The notes under the pieces: generated by a model
Database searches by the model: none
Seen by the model: only the letters and a program-made list of their open reading frames with translations
Told to the model about the DNA's origin: nothing
Program-made: the position numbers and the translations under genes
Shown: positions 15,672-24,969 of the stretch, piece after piece
Layout: every line of letters starts with the position of its first letter
Position numbering within the stretch: position 1 is the stretch's first letter
From: Planctomycetaceae bacterium
GTDB lineage: Bacteria > Planctomycetota > Planctomycetia > Pirellulales > Pirellulaceae
Assembly (NCBI GenBank): GCA_027487485.1
Contig: JAIYDN010000018.1
Location: 124,001-188,000 of the forward strand
Length of the DNA stretch: 64,000 bases
Direction: 5' to 3'

Positions 15672-16479
15672 ATTGCATAGAGATGTCTTCGAGAGTGTGC
15701 TGAAGTTCCTGCCAAAGGGTTAGAGTCGACGTCGCCAAAACTTCTCCGCTCCATGGATCAAAAGGATTTCCTCCCAAGCCGGTCAGATTGGCAGATGCTT
15801 CTTGAGCGATGATTGCACCCGCGGCGACATCCCAGGGCTTCAAGGAATTAGCCCAATAAGCATCGAGCCGACCGTTAGCCACGTAGCAAAGATTTAACGC
15901 AGCAGACCCCAGTCTACGGACGCTTTGGCTTGCAAGTAGGACTTCGATGAACTGTTTGATTTCTATGGATTCGCGATGAACCTGAGGCGGAAAGCTAACG
16001 GCCACCATCGCGTCTTCGAGGCGGGTAACGGAACTTGTATGAATTGGCTTTCCATTCAATTGGGCTCCATTGCCTTGGATTGCCGTGAAGAGTTCGTTTG
16101 CCATGGGATCAAATACAACACCCAAAACGCACTGATTGTTGTACATCAGCGCGATCGACACTGCAAAATTTGGCAATCGATGAACGTAATTGACGGTTCC
16201 ATCTAGCGGATCAACTACCCAGCAGAATTCCTTCTTGGAAACCGCATCCCAGCTTTCTTGGGGTGTAGCGTTTTCCTCGCCCAAAAAGAAATGAGTTGGA
16301 AACTCGCTCAAGATTCGTTTTTCGATAGCAGCTTGGGCTGCGAGGTCAGCTTCGGTCACGAGGTCTTTGGGAGCTTTCGTCCACGAGGAAGCCGACTCAA
16401 GCATTTCGCGAAGGATTTGGCCTGCAAGTTTTGCTGCGTCGACAGCGATGCTCATGGCGTGATTCGTTGAAAAAATCAT
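15670..16479 (-). CDS. Inositol monophosphatase family phosphatase
   Basis: The three metal-binding motifs of the lithium-sensitive phosphatase fold are present: GEEN (residues 67-70 from this start), WVVDPLDGTVNYVH (Asp90, Asp93) and the C-terminal KPWDVAAG. The family dephosphorylates small phosphates such as inositol phosphate, histidinol phosphate or fructose-bisphosphate; the substrate cannot be told here. The length, about 270 residues, is typical. The frame is open to 16581, but the extra N-terminal residues have no family likeness and would run into the divergent gene, so 16479 (or an ATG at 16455) is preferred. No clear ribosome binding site supports either. Confidence 0.9.
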   Translation of the reverse strand: MIFSTNHAMSIAVDAAKLAGQILREMLESASSWTKAPKDLVTEADLAAQAAIEKRILSEFPTHFFLGEENATPQESWDAVSKKEFCWVVDPLDGTVNYVHRLPNFAVSIALMYNNQCVLGVVFDPMANELFTAIQGNGAQLNGKPIHTSSVTRLEDAMVAVSFPPQVHRESIEIKQFIEVLLASQSVRRLGSAALNLCYVANGRLDAYWANSLKPWDVAAGAIIAQEASANLTGLGGNPFDPWSGEVLATSTLTLWQELQHTLEDISMQ

Positions 16480-16605
16480 TTTCGATTGTCTGCGTAAAGG
16501 TTCGTGGAATTGGTTGTGACTCACGTCAGGTGCGGTTATGTTACGATTCGAAAAATCGCTTTTGGATGGCCGATTCACCAAATACCGTGTTTAGAGTGTA
16601 AGCAG

Positions 16606-17289
16606 ATGACTTGGAACCTTCGAGACGACAGCGCCATTTTGGAAACAAGCTCCACCAGGGTTGTTGCGCGCTTACGGGATTCCAGTCCTTCGATAAGTCT
16701 TATCGACACGACTGGCCCCGTCGAAGAAATGAAAGGATTCATCCAAATTCGTCCTGTCGACTCGTCATTATCTTTGCCGGAAATCGGGCTTTCGCTTGGC
16801 GAGGCGTATGTACGACAGGGGGACGTCATCGCCAGTTACCCTGAGAGCGATCCATGGACCTTTGGCTATCAGTTAGACATTCGATCCAGTCATGAAATTG
16901 GGCGACAATCTGGTAAAGAAAACAATTTGTTGACTTTGGAAGTGTGGCTGAGTGTTCAGACGTCGCTTTTGAATTCCCATCCAGAACTGAACGTGAGCCT
17001 AGAAGGTGACTCTTTTTCACATCTAGAAGATGGATTCTGGCTGGACTCAAAAAGCCGTGTTGCGTTGCTGATCTATCCCTTGGATTTGGCTGATTGCAAA
17101 ATAGCCAGCCAGGAAGGCTCTAGTCCAAATCGAGAGATCCAGATGAAGGTGTTTGGGCGGTTTATGGAAAAGGGAGTGATACGCCGCATGCGTTTCCGTA
17201 TGTTGGTTGCTGACGCACCAAGTTCCAGAGAATTCTGGCAAGATTGCTGGAACGAGTTTTCAGAAAGCCCGCTACCGCTTACAACTTAA
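16606..17289 (+). CDS. Conserved hypothetical protein (beta-rich)
   Basis: A protein of 227 residues from the ATG at 16606; the frame extends to 16504 but the extra residues overlap the divergent gene region and look noncoding. There is no signal peptide and no membrane segment. Alternating hydrophobic residues suggest a mainly beta structure. Tryptophans and acids recur (SYPESDPWTFGYQLDIR, EFWQDCWNEF). I do not recognise the family and no catalytic motif is evident. It lies 91 bases before the methyltransferase gene on the same strand, so the two may be cotranscribed. Confidence 0.6.
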   Translation: MTWNLRDDSAILETSSTRVVARLRDSSPSISLIDTTGPVEEMKGFIQIRPVDSSLSLPEIGLSLGEAYVRQGDVIASYPESDPWTFGYQLDIRSSHEIGRQSGKENNLLTLEVWLSVQTSLLNSHPELNVSLEGDSFSHLEDGFWLDSKSRVALLIYPLDLADCKIASQEGSSPNREIQMKVFGRFMEKGVIRRMRFRMLVADAPSSREFWQDCWNEFSESPLPLTT

Positions 17290-17380
17290 CGCGTCATGGC
17301 GTTTTGGTGATGCAAAACAGTGCATAGCCATCCATCCTTTTTGAAGCAACAACACGGACGAACCTACGAGGGCATTTCCT

Positions 17381-18397
17381 TTGGCCAAGAAAAAATCGAC
17401 CACGCAAGCTACCCAACTAAAGACACTTTCTTCCAAAGCAATGGCTTCCGCGAAAGCTGAATCCCTATCCAAGAAAAAGGCCGCCACAAAAGTGGCACCG
17501 ATCAAGGCCTCGAAAAAAGGTAGAACCGATACGACTACCCTGACAACAAAAAAGCCAGTTGTTGCTGAAACCAAGAAGACAGCAAGCAAGACATCCAAGG
17601 CAGCCAAGGTTAAGACGGAAACCGTCAAATCCTGGTACGACTACCCTCAGTTGTATGAGATGGGCTTTTTGAAAGAGACACCCAAAGAGTCCGAATTTCT
17701 GGGGGACGTCTTTAAGAAGTATGTCCCTTTCCCTGTGGAAACCGTGCTGGAACTGGGTTGTGGTTCTGGCCGCCTGATCTGCGACATGGCTCCTCGTGGT
17801 TACAAGATGACAGGATTGGATCTAAATTCGACCGCATTAGAGTACTGCAAGAAGAAGTTAAAAAAGCAGAAAGCAAGTGCGGAACTCGTGGTTGGAGACA
17901 TGACCAACTTCAGTTTCAGCGAGCCATTTGATGCGGCTGTCAATGCAATCAACACCTTCAGGCACCTTGAGTCGGAAGATGCAGCGCTTGCCCACTTAAA
18001 CTGCGTTGCCAAACATCTTAAACCAGGTGGCGTATTTGTTCTTTCCTTGCATCTTCTGCCACCAGATGGCGACCTTTGGGGAACAGAACGGTGGACTGCG
18101 AAAGAGGGTGATTTGTCGGTTTACTACGCGCTGACAGTAGTCGAAACCAGCATGAAGACCCGTCTAGAAAAGCTTCGTATTTCGATGCTAGTGAAAGACA
18201 AAAGCAAAGGCGAATCGTTCCGACTATCCGACCATATAACACTTCGAATTTATACCGCGAAGCAGCTCAAAAGCCTACTTGCCAAAGTACCCCTGTTGAA
18301 GCTGATTGGTGTGCATGATTTTTGGTGCGATATCGAATCGACGCAAAAGCTCAACGGCGAAGCCATTGATACGGTTCTTGTCCTGCAGAGAGTTTAG
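17381..18397 (+). CDS. SAM-dependent methyltransferase with histone-like basic tail
   Basis: The C-terminal 250 residues are a class I methyltransferase: VLELGCGSGRLICDMA (motif I), GLDLNSTALEYCKKKL (acidic residue for ribose binding), VVGDMTNFSF (motif III) and a FDAAVNAINTFRHL strand (motif IV). The N-terminal 80 residues are of a different nature: Lys, Ala, Thr and Ser dominate with almost no hydrophobic residues, like the tails of bacterial histone H1-like proteins, which suggests binding to nucleic acid or another polyanion. The methyl acceptor is unknown. The start is TTG at 17381 with GAGG nine bases upstream; no in-frame ATG precedes the basic tail. A terminator-like hairpin follows the gene. 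Confidence 0.82.
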   Translation: MAKKKSTTQATQLKTLSSKAMASAKAESLSKKKAATKVAPIKASKKGRTDTTTLTTKKPVVAETKKTASKTSKAAKVKTETVKSWYDYPQLYEMGFLKETPKESEFLGDVFKKYVPFPVETVLELGCGSGRLICDMAPRGYKMTGLDLNSTALEYCKKKLKKQKASAELVVGDMTNFSFSEPFDAAVNAINTFRHLESEDAALAHLNCVAKHLKPGGVFVLSLHLLPPDGDLWGTERWTAKEGDLSVYYALTVVETSMKTRLEKLRISMLVKDKSKGESFRLSDHITLRIYTAKQLKSLLAKVPLLKLIGVHDFWCDIESTQKLNGEAIDTVLVLQRV

Positions 18398-18483
18398 ACA
18401 CGCGACTTGTTGCATTAGAGCTCGAAATTGAGCCTCAAGCTTAAGCCGGGGACTGCGTTCCAGCCTGAATAATCCGGTAAGGG

Positions 18484-18514
18484 ACCATCCCATTTGGGAT
18501 GGGATGGTTTATTA
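18484..18514 (+). terminator. Probable terminator after the methyltransferase gene
   Basis: ACCATCCC (18484-18491) pairs with GGGATGGT (18501-18508), followed by TTATTATA. The repeated ATCCCA/TGGGAT units allow alternative pairings. Confidence 0.5.
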
Positions 18515-18569
18515 TAGGACGACTTGCTCGCGAGTTGTCCTTACCTCCCACTCCCGCCGGAACTGCTTC

Positions 18570-20093
18570 GTGTCTCAATTAACTGCTTCGCCTTGGTGGC
18601 CTTTTGTTGTTCTTGCCATCAGTGTTTGTTTCATCGTAACTGCCATCAGCTACTGGCGGATGCATGCTTTTGTTGCCTTGCTTTTGGCTTCGTTGGTGGC
18701 TGGCCTTTTGACGTTCAATCCGGAACCAAAGGCTCGTTTTTTAGATCAAAATGGTGAGTGGACATCTGGCCAATGGAAGGTGGTGGACAAGGAGGGAACT
18801 GGAAAGCCGATGTCACATGCGGTGGCAGTTATCGAGCTTATTGCTAAGGGGCTAGGGGATACGGCTCGCGATATTGCGATATCGATCGCTCTTGCGTCCA
18901 TCATTGGAATGTGCTTGATGGAAAGTGGTGCTGCCGACAAGGTCGTTCGACGGTTTCTCAAAATTTTCGGGGAGAAGAATGCTGGCTGGGCTTTGTTGTG
19001 GTCTACATACATTCTCAGCATCCCGATCTTCTTTGACACCATGTTTATGCTGATGGTGCCGTTAGCCAAGGCGCTTCGAATTCGAACGGGTAAAGATTAT
19101 TTGCTGTATGTTTTATGTGTGTGCTGTGGCGGCGTTATCACTCATTCGTTGACCATACCGCACCCAGGGCCATTGGCGATGGTGGACAGTTTAAAAATCG
19201 ATATTGGTGTTTCACTTGCGGCAGGGCTATTGGGGGGCCTCATCCCTGCGGTCATCGGGTTCTTCGTTTGCGTCTTTTTGAACTCACGCATCGTTGTTCC
19301 GCTACGCGACACACTGGATCCAGAGCAAGCAACGGATAAGCCCGAGTCGGAACTGCCGTCGCTTTTATGGTCCATCATGCCGGTGGTTCTTCCCATTGTA
19401 TTGATCGGTTTTTCGTCCCTGTTTCGAGTGATCGCGGATGGAAACAAGGGCCAGTCTGTTGCGTGGTGTGTGGCAGCCTATCAAGTCCTTGGTGGCGATG
19501 CTTACTTTACGTCTGTACGTGCAACCTTTGATTTTTTCGGGCACAAGAACATCGCCCTTTTGATCGGTGCTGCTATTGCCTTATGGGTTTTGGCTCGTGA
19601 GCGAGGGTTTGGAAAGGAAAAGCTGGAACAACTCATTGGCCCGCCGCTGGAGACAGCCGGCATGATCATCCTTATCACCAGTGCCGGTGGTGCCTTTGGC
19701 GGTATGTTGCGAGTTGCCGGTGTGGGCGATGCAGTCCAGCTTGCAGCCAAGGGGCAGCCAATCAGCCTGATCTTGCTCGCTTACGTGGTGGCTGCGGTCA
19801 TTCGTATCGCTCAAGGAAGCGCCACGGTAGGCATGCTGACTACCGCAGCGATGATTGCCCCCATGCTTGCTGATGGCTCGTTGGGTTTTCACCCGCTGTA
19901 TATCTATTTGGCAATTGGTTGGGGAGCGATGGGCTTTTCATGGATGAACGACAGCGGCTTCTGGGTTGTTAACCGATTGAGTGGGATGACTCAGCGTGAA
20001 ACGCTTCAGTCATGGTCTATTTTGACAACCAGCCTTTCGCTTGTTGGATTGGCGACAACCTATGTCGCTTCTCTCTTGCTACCATTGGTCTAA
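18570..20093 (+). CDS. GntP-family gluconate/organic acid:proton symporter
   Basis: A polytopic protein of about 508 residues with 12-14 membrane segments. The GntP signature regions are clear: DTARDIAISIALASIIGMCLMESGAADKVV, the segment ending SIPIFFDTMFMLMVPLAKAL, GGVITHSLTIPHPGP, and AAVIRIAQGSATVGMLTTAAM near the C-terminus. Characterised relatives take up gluconate and related sugar acids with protons across the inner membrane; the substrate here is not known. A GTG at 18570 fits the hydrophobic start better than the ATG-like codon at 18504, which lies inside terminator-like sequence. No gluconate kinase or regulator is next to it. The secreted hydrolase gene begins 30 bases after its stop. 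Confidence 0.88.
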   Translation: MSQLTASPWWPFVVLAISVCFIVTAISYWRMHAFVALLLASLVAGLLTFNPEPKARFLDQNGEWTSGQWKVVDKEGTGKPMSHAVAVIELIAKGLGDTARDIAISIALASIIGMCLMESGAADKVVRRFLKIFGEKNAGWALLWSTYILSIPIFFDTMFMLMVPLAKALRIRTGKDYLLYVLCVCCGGVITHSLTIPHPGPLAMVDSLKIDIGVSLAAGLLGGLIPAVIGFFVCVFLNSRIVVPLRDTLDPEQATDKPESELPSLLWSIMPVVLPIVLIGFSSLFRVIADGNKGQSVAWCVAAYQVLGGDAYFTSVRATFDFFGHKNIALLIGAAIALWVLARERGFGKEKLEQLIGPPLETAGMIILITSAGGAFGGMLRVAGVGDAVQLAAKGQPISLILLAYVVAAVIRIAQGSATVGMLTTAAMIAPMLADGSLGFHPLYIYLAIGWGAMGFSWMNDSGFWVVNRLSGMTQRETLQSWSILTTSLSLVGLATTYVASLLLPLV

Positions 20094-20123
20094 AACCAAG
20101 AACCCTTTCCGACAAAAGTTCCA

Positions 20124-22223
20124 ATGCGCAAAACACTTCTTTCCGCCTTTGCGAGTGTGCTTCTACTTGCTTCCTACCTGGTCGCTGACGGACCGGCCGA
20201 CAACCAAATGGAGACCGTAAGGTCGGTGCCGCCGCCTGGGATTGCGATTAGTGAGGAACAGCGAGGCAAGCTTACTGCAGAACTGCAATCCTTGAAGGCG
20301 AAAGTAGCCAAGATCCAGGCAATTGCTTCCGCCAAAGGGAAGCAACAAGAGATGGCTGAGCGTTTTTTGCCGGACGTGGAGATCTTCCCGCGCGCTGTCG
20401 AGATCGCTTTGAACGAAGACGGGTTCTTTGAACCCAAGGATTTCGATCGGGCATTGGATGTGCTTGTGGAAGGACATCGTCGAGCCGACGCTTTGGCCAA
20501 CAGTGCCCCGTATTGGGTTTATCCTCCGTTGGAAGGCTCGCCAACCGTTCGAGGCTACCGATCCCGATTGGATGGGTCGGTGCAGCCTTATGGAGTTGTT
20601 TCGAGCTCACGCGAGCCTATGATGACGGGAGCTGGAATGCGAACCGACGTATGGTGCCGTGGTCGAAGCGAAAAAGGGCTGGAGCTTCAATTCATCTCAG
20701 CGCGATTAACGAACTCAGATCCGCAACCGGCTCCTGGTGTTTTGATGATTCATCCGTTTGGGCGCTATTGCAATGCCAACAAGCTTGCGGGCGAAGTGGA
20801 CACGTTGGAAGCCCTTGAACACGCCGTTTCAGAATACCAGCTGGATCGGAACCGAATTGCAATACGGGGATTCTCCATGGGAGGGGCCGCTGCATGGCAT
20901 CTCGCAGTGCATTATCCCAGCAAATGGTTCGCAGCCAATCCTGGTGCAGGTTTTTCCGAAACCCCCAAGTTTCTCAAAGTCTTTCAATCCGAAGATTTGC
21001 AACCTACTTGGTACGAACAAAAGCTGTGGCAAATGTACGATTGCCCTGATTGGGTCACCAATCTTCGAGGATTGCCAACGGTGGCTTACAGTGGTGAATT
21101 GGATAAACAAAAGCAGGCAGCCGATGTCATGGCAGAAGCCTCCTGGAATTTACCTCAACAGGAACGCTTCGAATTGACGCACATTGTTGCTCCCAAAACA
21201 GCTCACAGCATTGCGCCTGCTGCGCGAAAAGAGATCGAAGCGAAACTCGAAGCCATAGATCAACATGGTCGGACTCGCATACCGAATCAAGTTGACTTCA
21301 CGACCATGACGCTCAAGTACAATCAATCGGATTGGATCACTATCGAAGCACTGAAAGAGCATTGGGTTCCGGCAAAAATCCAGGCTCAAATCGTTATGCC
21401 GCAACCAACCGATTTGGATTCCAAGCGGTATATCTCGATCCGATCGGAGAACGTAACGGCGTTCTCGCTGGACTTTCCTATTGATTTCAATCCAGACGCT
21501 CAATCGATGCTTGTTCTTCTTATCGACGCTGGACCATCGAACAGCGTTCAAAAGATATCGATATCAAGGGCTTCGGATTTTACTTGGCATGCTCGGTTGC
21601 ACAACGACGGTAATAGCTGGTCGATCAGTTCTCCTTTGCCAGATCCGGCGCAACCGCTTGTTAAGAAGCATGACTTGCAAGGGCCCATCGACGATGCTTT
21701 CATGGATTCTTTTCTTTTCGTAAGACCTTCCAAGGCTGGCCAGTATGCAGAAGTAGATAAATGGGTTAACAGCGAAATGGATCGAGCGGTTCGAGAATGG
21801 CATCGTCAGATGCGAGGTGACGCTCGCGTCAAATCCAGCGAAGATTTGCAACCATCCGATATCGAGAATCATCATTTGATTTTATGGGGAGATGCTGATA
21901 GCAATCCTACGATCGCAAAGATTGCAGAGCAGTTGCCGATCCGATGGAGCGACAACCAATTGATTGTCGGTTCTAAAACTTACCCACGGCAATCGTATAC
22001 TCCCATACTCATTTTCCCCAACCCGTTGAATCCGAAACGCTATGTCGTGCTCAATAGCGGCTTCACCTACCGCGAATACGATTATTTGAACAACGCCCGG
22101 CAAGTTCCAAAGTTGCCTGATTGGGCGATCGTGGACCTGAGCACCCCTCCCAACTCCCGCTGGCCAGGCAAGATCGAAGCAGCTGGTTTTTTTGGCGAGC
22201 GTTGGGAACTGAAACCGTTCTGA
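20124..22223 (+). CDS. Secreted alpha/beta hydrolase (peptidase S9-like)
   Basis: Residues 1-21 form a signal peptide (MRKTLLSAFASVLLLASYLVADG). After a helical N-terminal part comes an alpha/beta hydrolase domain with PAPGVLMIHPFGRY (oxyanion-side strand) and RIAIRGFSMGGAAAWHLA. Ser251 in GFSMGG is the likely nucleophile. Probable acid and base residues lie in YSGELDKQKQAA and APKTAHSIAP. The C-terminal 300 residues form a beta-rich domain without a recognised name. The arrangement resembles planctomycete prolyl-oligopeptidase-like proteins, which are usually annotated as hydrolases or peptidases of unknown substrate. The gene starts 30 bases after the GntP gene and may share its transcript. 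Confidence 0.8.
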   Translation: MRKTLLSAFASVLLLASYLVADGPADNQMETVRSVPPPGIAISEEQRGKLTAELQSLKAKVAKIQAIASAKGKQQEMAERFLPDVEIFPRAVEIALNEDGFFEPKDFDRALDVLVEGHRRADALANSAPYWVYPPLEGSPTVRGYRSRLDGSVQPYGVVSSSREPMMTGAGMRTDVWCRGRSEKGLELQFISARLTNSDPQPAPGVLMIHPFGRYCNANKLAGEVDTLEALEHAVSEYQLDRNRIAIRGFSMGGAAAWHLAVHYPSKWFAANPGAGFSETPKFLKVFQSEDLQPTWYEQKLWQMYDCPDWVTNLRGLPTVAYSGELDKQKQAADVMAEASWNLPQQERFELTHIVAPKTAHSIAPAARKEIEAKLEAIDQHGRTRIPNQVDFTTMTLKYNQSDWITIEALKEHWVPAKIQAQIVMPQPTDLDSKRYISIRSENVTAFSLDFPIDFNPDAQSMLVLLIDAGPSNSVQKISISRASDFTWHARLHNDGNSWSISSPLPDPAQPLVKKHDLQGPIDDAFMDSFLFVRPSKAGQYAEVDKWVNSEMDRAVREWHRQMRGDARVKSSEDLQPSDIENHHLILWGDADSNPTIAKIAEQLPIRWSDNQLIVGSKTYPRQSYTPILIFPNPLNPKRYVVLNSGFTYREYDYLNNARQVPKLPDWAIVDLSTPPNSRWPGKIEAAGFFGERWELKPF

Positions 22224-22314
22224 GCTCGTTGGAGCGATGGAAGTTTCTTGCTTTTGAGGTGGGAACATGCCAAAATATTAAGGGAAATGATTCGAAGTAA
22301 GGAGCTACTTTTCA

Positions 22315-23016
22315 ATGAGCATTGCATCTATCACGGAATCCATTGAATATCCAGAATCGGACGGCGAACCTATGGGCGAAACGGATTTGCATCGTGATTG
22401 GATGGTACGAATTCTTGAGATTCTAAGGTGGCGATATCGCGGTCAACGCGTCTACATCGCGAGCGACTTGCTTGTTTACTACGAGGAGGGGTCAGCCTCC
22501 AAATTCGTCGTGCCCGATGACTTTATTTGCCTCGATTGCGATCCAGGACGCAGACGGACCTTCAAAACGTGGGTTGAAAAACGCGTTCCGGATGTGGTGT
22601 TTGAGGTGACTTCGAATAGCTCGAGTCGAGTGGACACCGTAAAGAAACCAGTCATCTATGAGCAGATTGGGGTCAAAGAATACTTTATCTATGACCCAAC
22701 GTGCGACTATCTGGAACCGGCGTTGCAAGGGTATCGGATGGTCGATGGATATCTGAAACAGATCAAGCCAATCAACGGAATGCTGGAATGCGAGACATTG
22801 CAATTGGGGCTGCGATTGATCGATCAGGAGCTGGAGTTCTTTGACCTTGGTACAGGCGAAATTGCTTTGGACGCTGCCCAGGCAGAGCGCGAAGCCAGGG
22901 AAGCGGAACGCGAAGCGAAGGAGGCAGAGCGCGAAGCCAAAGAAATAGCCTTGGCCAAGAATCAAGAACTGCAGCAAGAGATCGAACGACTCAAAAAAAT
23001 GCTTGGTGAGTCTTAA
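22315..23016 (+). CDS. Uma2-family (DUF820) PD-(D/E)XK protein with charged coiled coil
   Basis: Residues 30-150 carry the Uma2 plan: a KFVVPDDFICLD strand, RVPDVVFEVTSNSSSRVDTVKK (Asp, Glu and Lys of a restriction-endonuclease-like active site) and YEQIGVKEYFIYDP. Uma2 proteins are common in cyanobacteria and planctomycetes and are predicted nucleases; no target is established. The C-terminal 50 residues are a highly charged helix with tandem (E)REAKEAE repeats, probably a coiled coil for oligomerisation. AAGGAG upstream of the ATG is a good ribosome binding site. Its TAA overlaps the ATG of the DUF1592 gene by one base (TAATG), so the two are probably translated together, which is unusual for a Uma2 gene. 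Confidence 0.85.
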   Translation: MSIASITESIEYPESDGEPMGETDLHRDWMVRILEILRWRYRGQRVYIASDLLVYYEEGSASKFVVPDDFICLDCDPGRRRTFKTWVEKRVPDVVFEVTSNSSSRVDTVKKPVIYEQIGVKEYFIYDPTCDYLEPALQGYRMVDGYLKQIKPINGMLECETLQLGLRLIDQELEFFDLGTGEIALDAAQAEREAREAEREAKEAEREAKEIALAKNQELQQEIERLKKMLGES

Positions 23017-24965
23017 TGTCCAAATCAATCTCGACCGCGGTGCGCTCCGTTGTACTACGCTCAATGCTTCTCTTAGCCGTTTTTATCCTAAGGCAGGAAA
23101 TGGCAAGGGGGGATGAACTTGCCGAGAAGATGGAGAAGTGGAAGAAGACCTACGTTGAAAAAATTCTTCCTATCATGGAAGCTCGATGTGTTGGATGCCA
23201 TCGAGGTGACAAAATCGAAGGGGAGTTTGATCTGGCGAAGTATGCAGATCCTCAAACCGCAGTGGAAGCGGGTGATGCATGGGAGCGCGTCGCGAAACGA
23301 ATTCGATTGAATGAAATGCCCCCTCAGGGGAGTCCAGGTCTAAATGATGAACAGAAAGGGCACTTTCACCGCTGGGTAGATTCAAGGCCCAACCGAGATC
23401 TTTGCAACCAACTTGCATCCGAAGAGACTCAGAGCTGGTACCAAGGGACTGTCATGAGTCGACGGTTGACTCAGACGGAGTATCGGAATGCCATCTTGGA
23501 CTTAACAGGGCGACGCTTAGATCCTAACGAGGAGCCTCCTTCGGATGGTGCTGGTGGTGAAGGATTTGACACCGTGGGTGACGCTTTATTTACCTCGACG
23601 ATTCATTTGGAGTCCTACCTGACCTCCGCAGATCGAGTGGTAGAGGCCGCCTGTTCAACTTTCCCCAACCCCCTGATTTCGACAGAAGTAGTCGAAGACA
23701 TCGCGTCAGCAAGGTCGATCGTCTCTCAGTTTGCTCGCCGAGCCTGGCGTCGCCCAGTCACACTGGAAGAGCTCGACAGGTTAATGTCCCTTTGCGAAAA
23801 ATCGATGGAACAAGGGGTGGAACTGAGTCGGGCGATTCGGCAGTCTCTCAAGGGTGTTTTGGTTTCACCTCATTTTCTTTTTGTCGTCGAAGTGGAGCCC
23901 GAAGCATCGGGGGTTCAGCGACTTTCCCCCCATCAGCTGGCAACTCGATTGGCCCTATTGATCTGGTCATCGGTGCCTGACGAAGAGCTATTGCAACTTG
24001 CGGACTCGAGCAGCATTTACGATGAAGTCGTGCTACGAGCCCAAGTGCGTCGCATGATTGCTGATCCTCGGAGTCGGGCGATTGGCGAAAATTTTGGTTT
24101 GCAATGGCTTGGGCTTCGCGGATTTGCCCAAGTGAAACCTGACGAGTCGATTTTTCCAGAGTACCAGCCGGAACTTGCAGCCGACCTTCGCGAGGAAGCG
24201 ATTCTTTATGTTTCGGAAATATTCCGCAAGGATCGACCGCTAACGGAATTGATCTCTTCCAACAGTGTCTATATCAATGGGCGCTTGGCTTCGTTTTACG
24301 GACTGGATTTACCGCAAGATGCACCTTGGCAATCGGTTGCCGTCTCTGATGGCAAGCGGGGGGGCGTCATCACCATGGCAAGCGTGTTGACATCATCTTC
24401 CTACCCAAGGCGGACAAGCCCTGTCCTAAGAGGCCGCTGGATTCTGGACGAATTGTTAGGTTCGCCTGTTCCCCCACCCCCTCCGAACGTACCTGCTTTA
24501 GAAGAATCTTCGCACAACGATGCAAACCAAACGATGCGTCAACGTTTGGAGATTCATCGCCAAAAAGCAGAGTGCGCTTCGTGCCATGATCGCATGGACC
24601 CTTTGGGGTTTGGACTTGAGAATTATGACGGCATTGGGCGTTGGCGAGATTCGGAAAATGGTCTGGCAATCGATTCCGCCGGGAAGCTTCCGTCGGGTGA
24701 TCAGTTTTCGGGCCCGACAGAATTGAAATCCGTCCTTATGAATCGCCGAGCAGAATTCCAACAGCATTTCATCCGAAAGCTTCTTGGATTCGCTTTGGGA
24801 CGCTCGCTCAATAAGTTTGACGCTTGCATCGTTGAGACATGCATGAAAAAACTGAACGAGAACGAAATGCGAAGTCAGATCTTGTTGGAAGAAATTGCGT
24901 TATCCTATCCATTCCAACATCGCTACCGCCAGCCAATCGGCTCGAAGAACGAAACCTCGGAGTGA
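23016..24965 (+). CDS. Secreted cytochrome c protein with DUF1587/1592/1588/1585 domains
   Basis: A 649-residue exported protein typical of planctomycetes. A hydrophobic N-terminus is followed by a haem motif CVGCH (C58, C61, H62) with [14 protein letters not shown], the planctomycete cytochrome context. Domains then follow in the usual order: DUF1587 ([16 protein letters not shown]), DUF1592/1595 ([30 protein letters not shown]), DUF1588 ([17 protein letters not shown]) and DUF1585 at the end. A second Cxx[21 protein letters not shown], lies in the DUF1588/1585 part, as is normal for the family. Such proteins are encoded beside DUF1552 proteins, as here, and are thought to work in periplasmic redox or degradation processes; no reaction is proven. 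The start overlaps the Uma2 stop. Confidence 0.9.
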   Translation: MSKSISTAVRSVVLRSMLLLAVFILRQEMARGDELAEKMEKWKKTYVEKILPIMEARCVGCHRGDKIEGEFDLAKYADPQTAVEAGDAWERVAKRIRLNEMPPQGSPGLNDEQKGHFHRWVDSRPNRDLCNQLASEETQSWYQGTVMSRRLTQTEYRNAILDLTGRRLDPNEEPPSDGAGGEGFDTVGDALFTSTIHLESYLTSADRVVEAACSTFPNPLISTEVVEDIASARSIVSQFARRAWRRPVTLEELDRLMSLCEKSMEQGVELSRAIRQSLKGVLVSPHFLFVVEVEPEASGVQRLSPHQLATRLALLIWSSVPDEELLQLADSSSIYDEVVLRAQVRRMIADPRSRAIGENFGLQWLGLRGFAQVKPDESIFPEYQPELAADLREEAILYVSEIFRKDRPLTELISSNSVYINGRLASFYGLDLPQDAPWQSVAVSDGKRGGVITMASVLTSSSYPRRTSPVLRGRWILDELLGSPVPPPPPNVPALEESSHNDANQTMRQRLEIHRQKAECASCHDRMDPLGFGLENYDGIGRWRDSENGLAIDSAGKLPSGDQFSGPTELKSVLMNRRAEFQQHFIRKLLGFALGRSLNKFDACIVETCMKKLNENEMRSQILLEEIALSYPFQHRYRQPIGSKNETSE

Positions 24966-24969
24966 CCCC

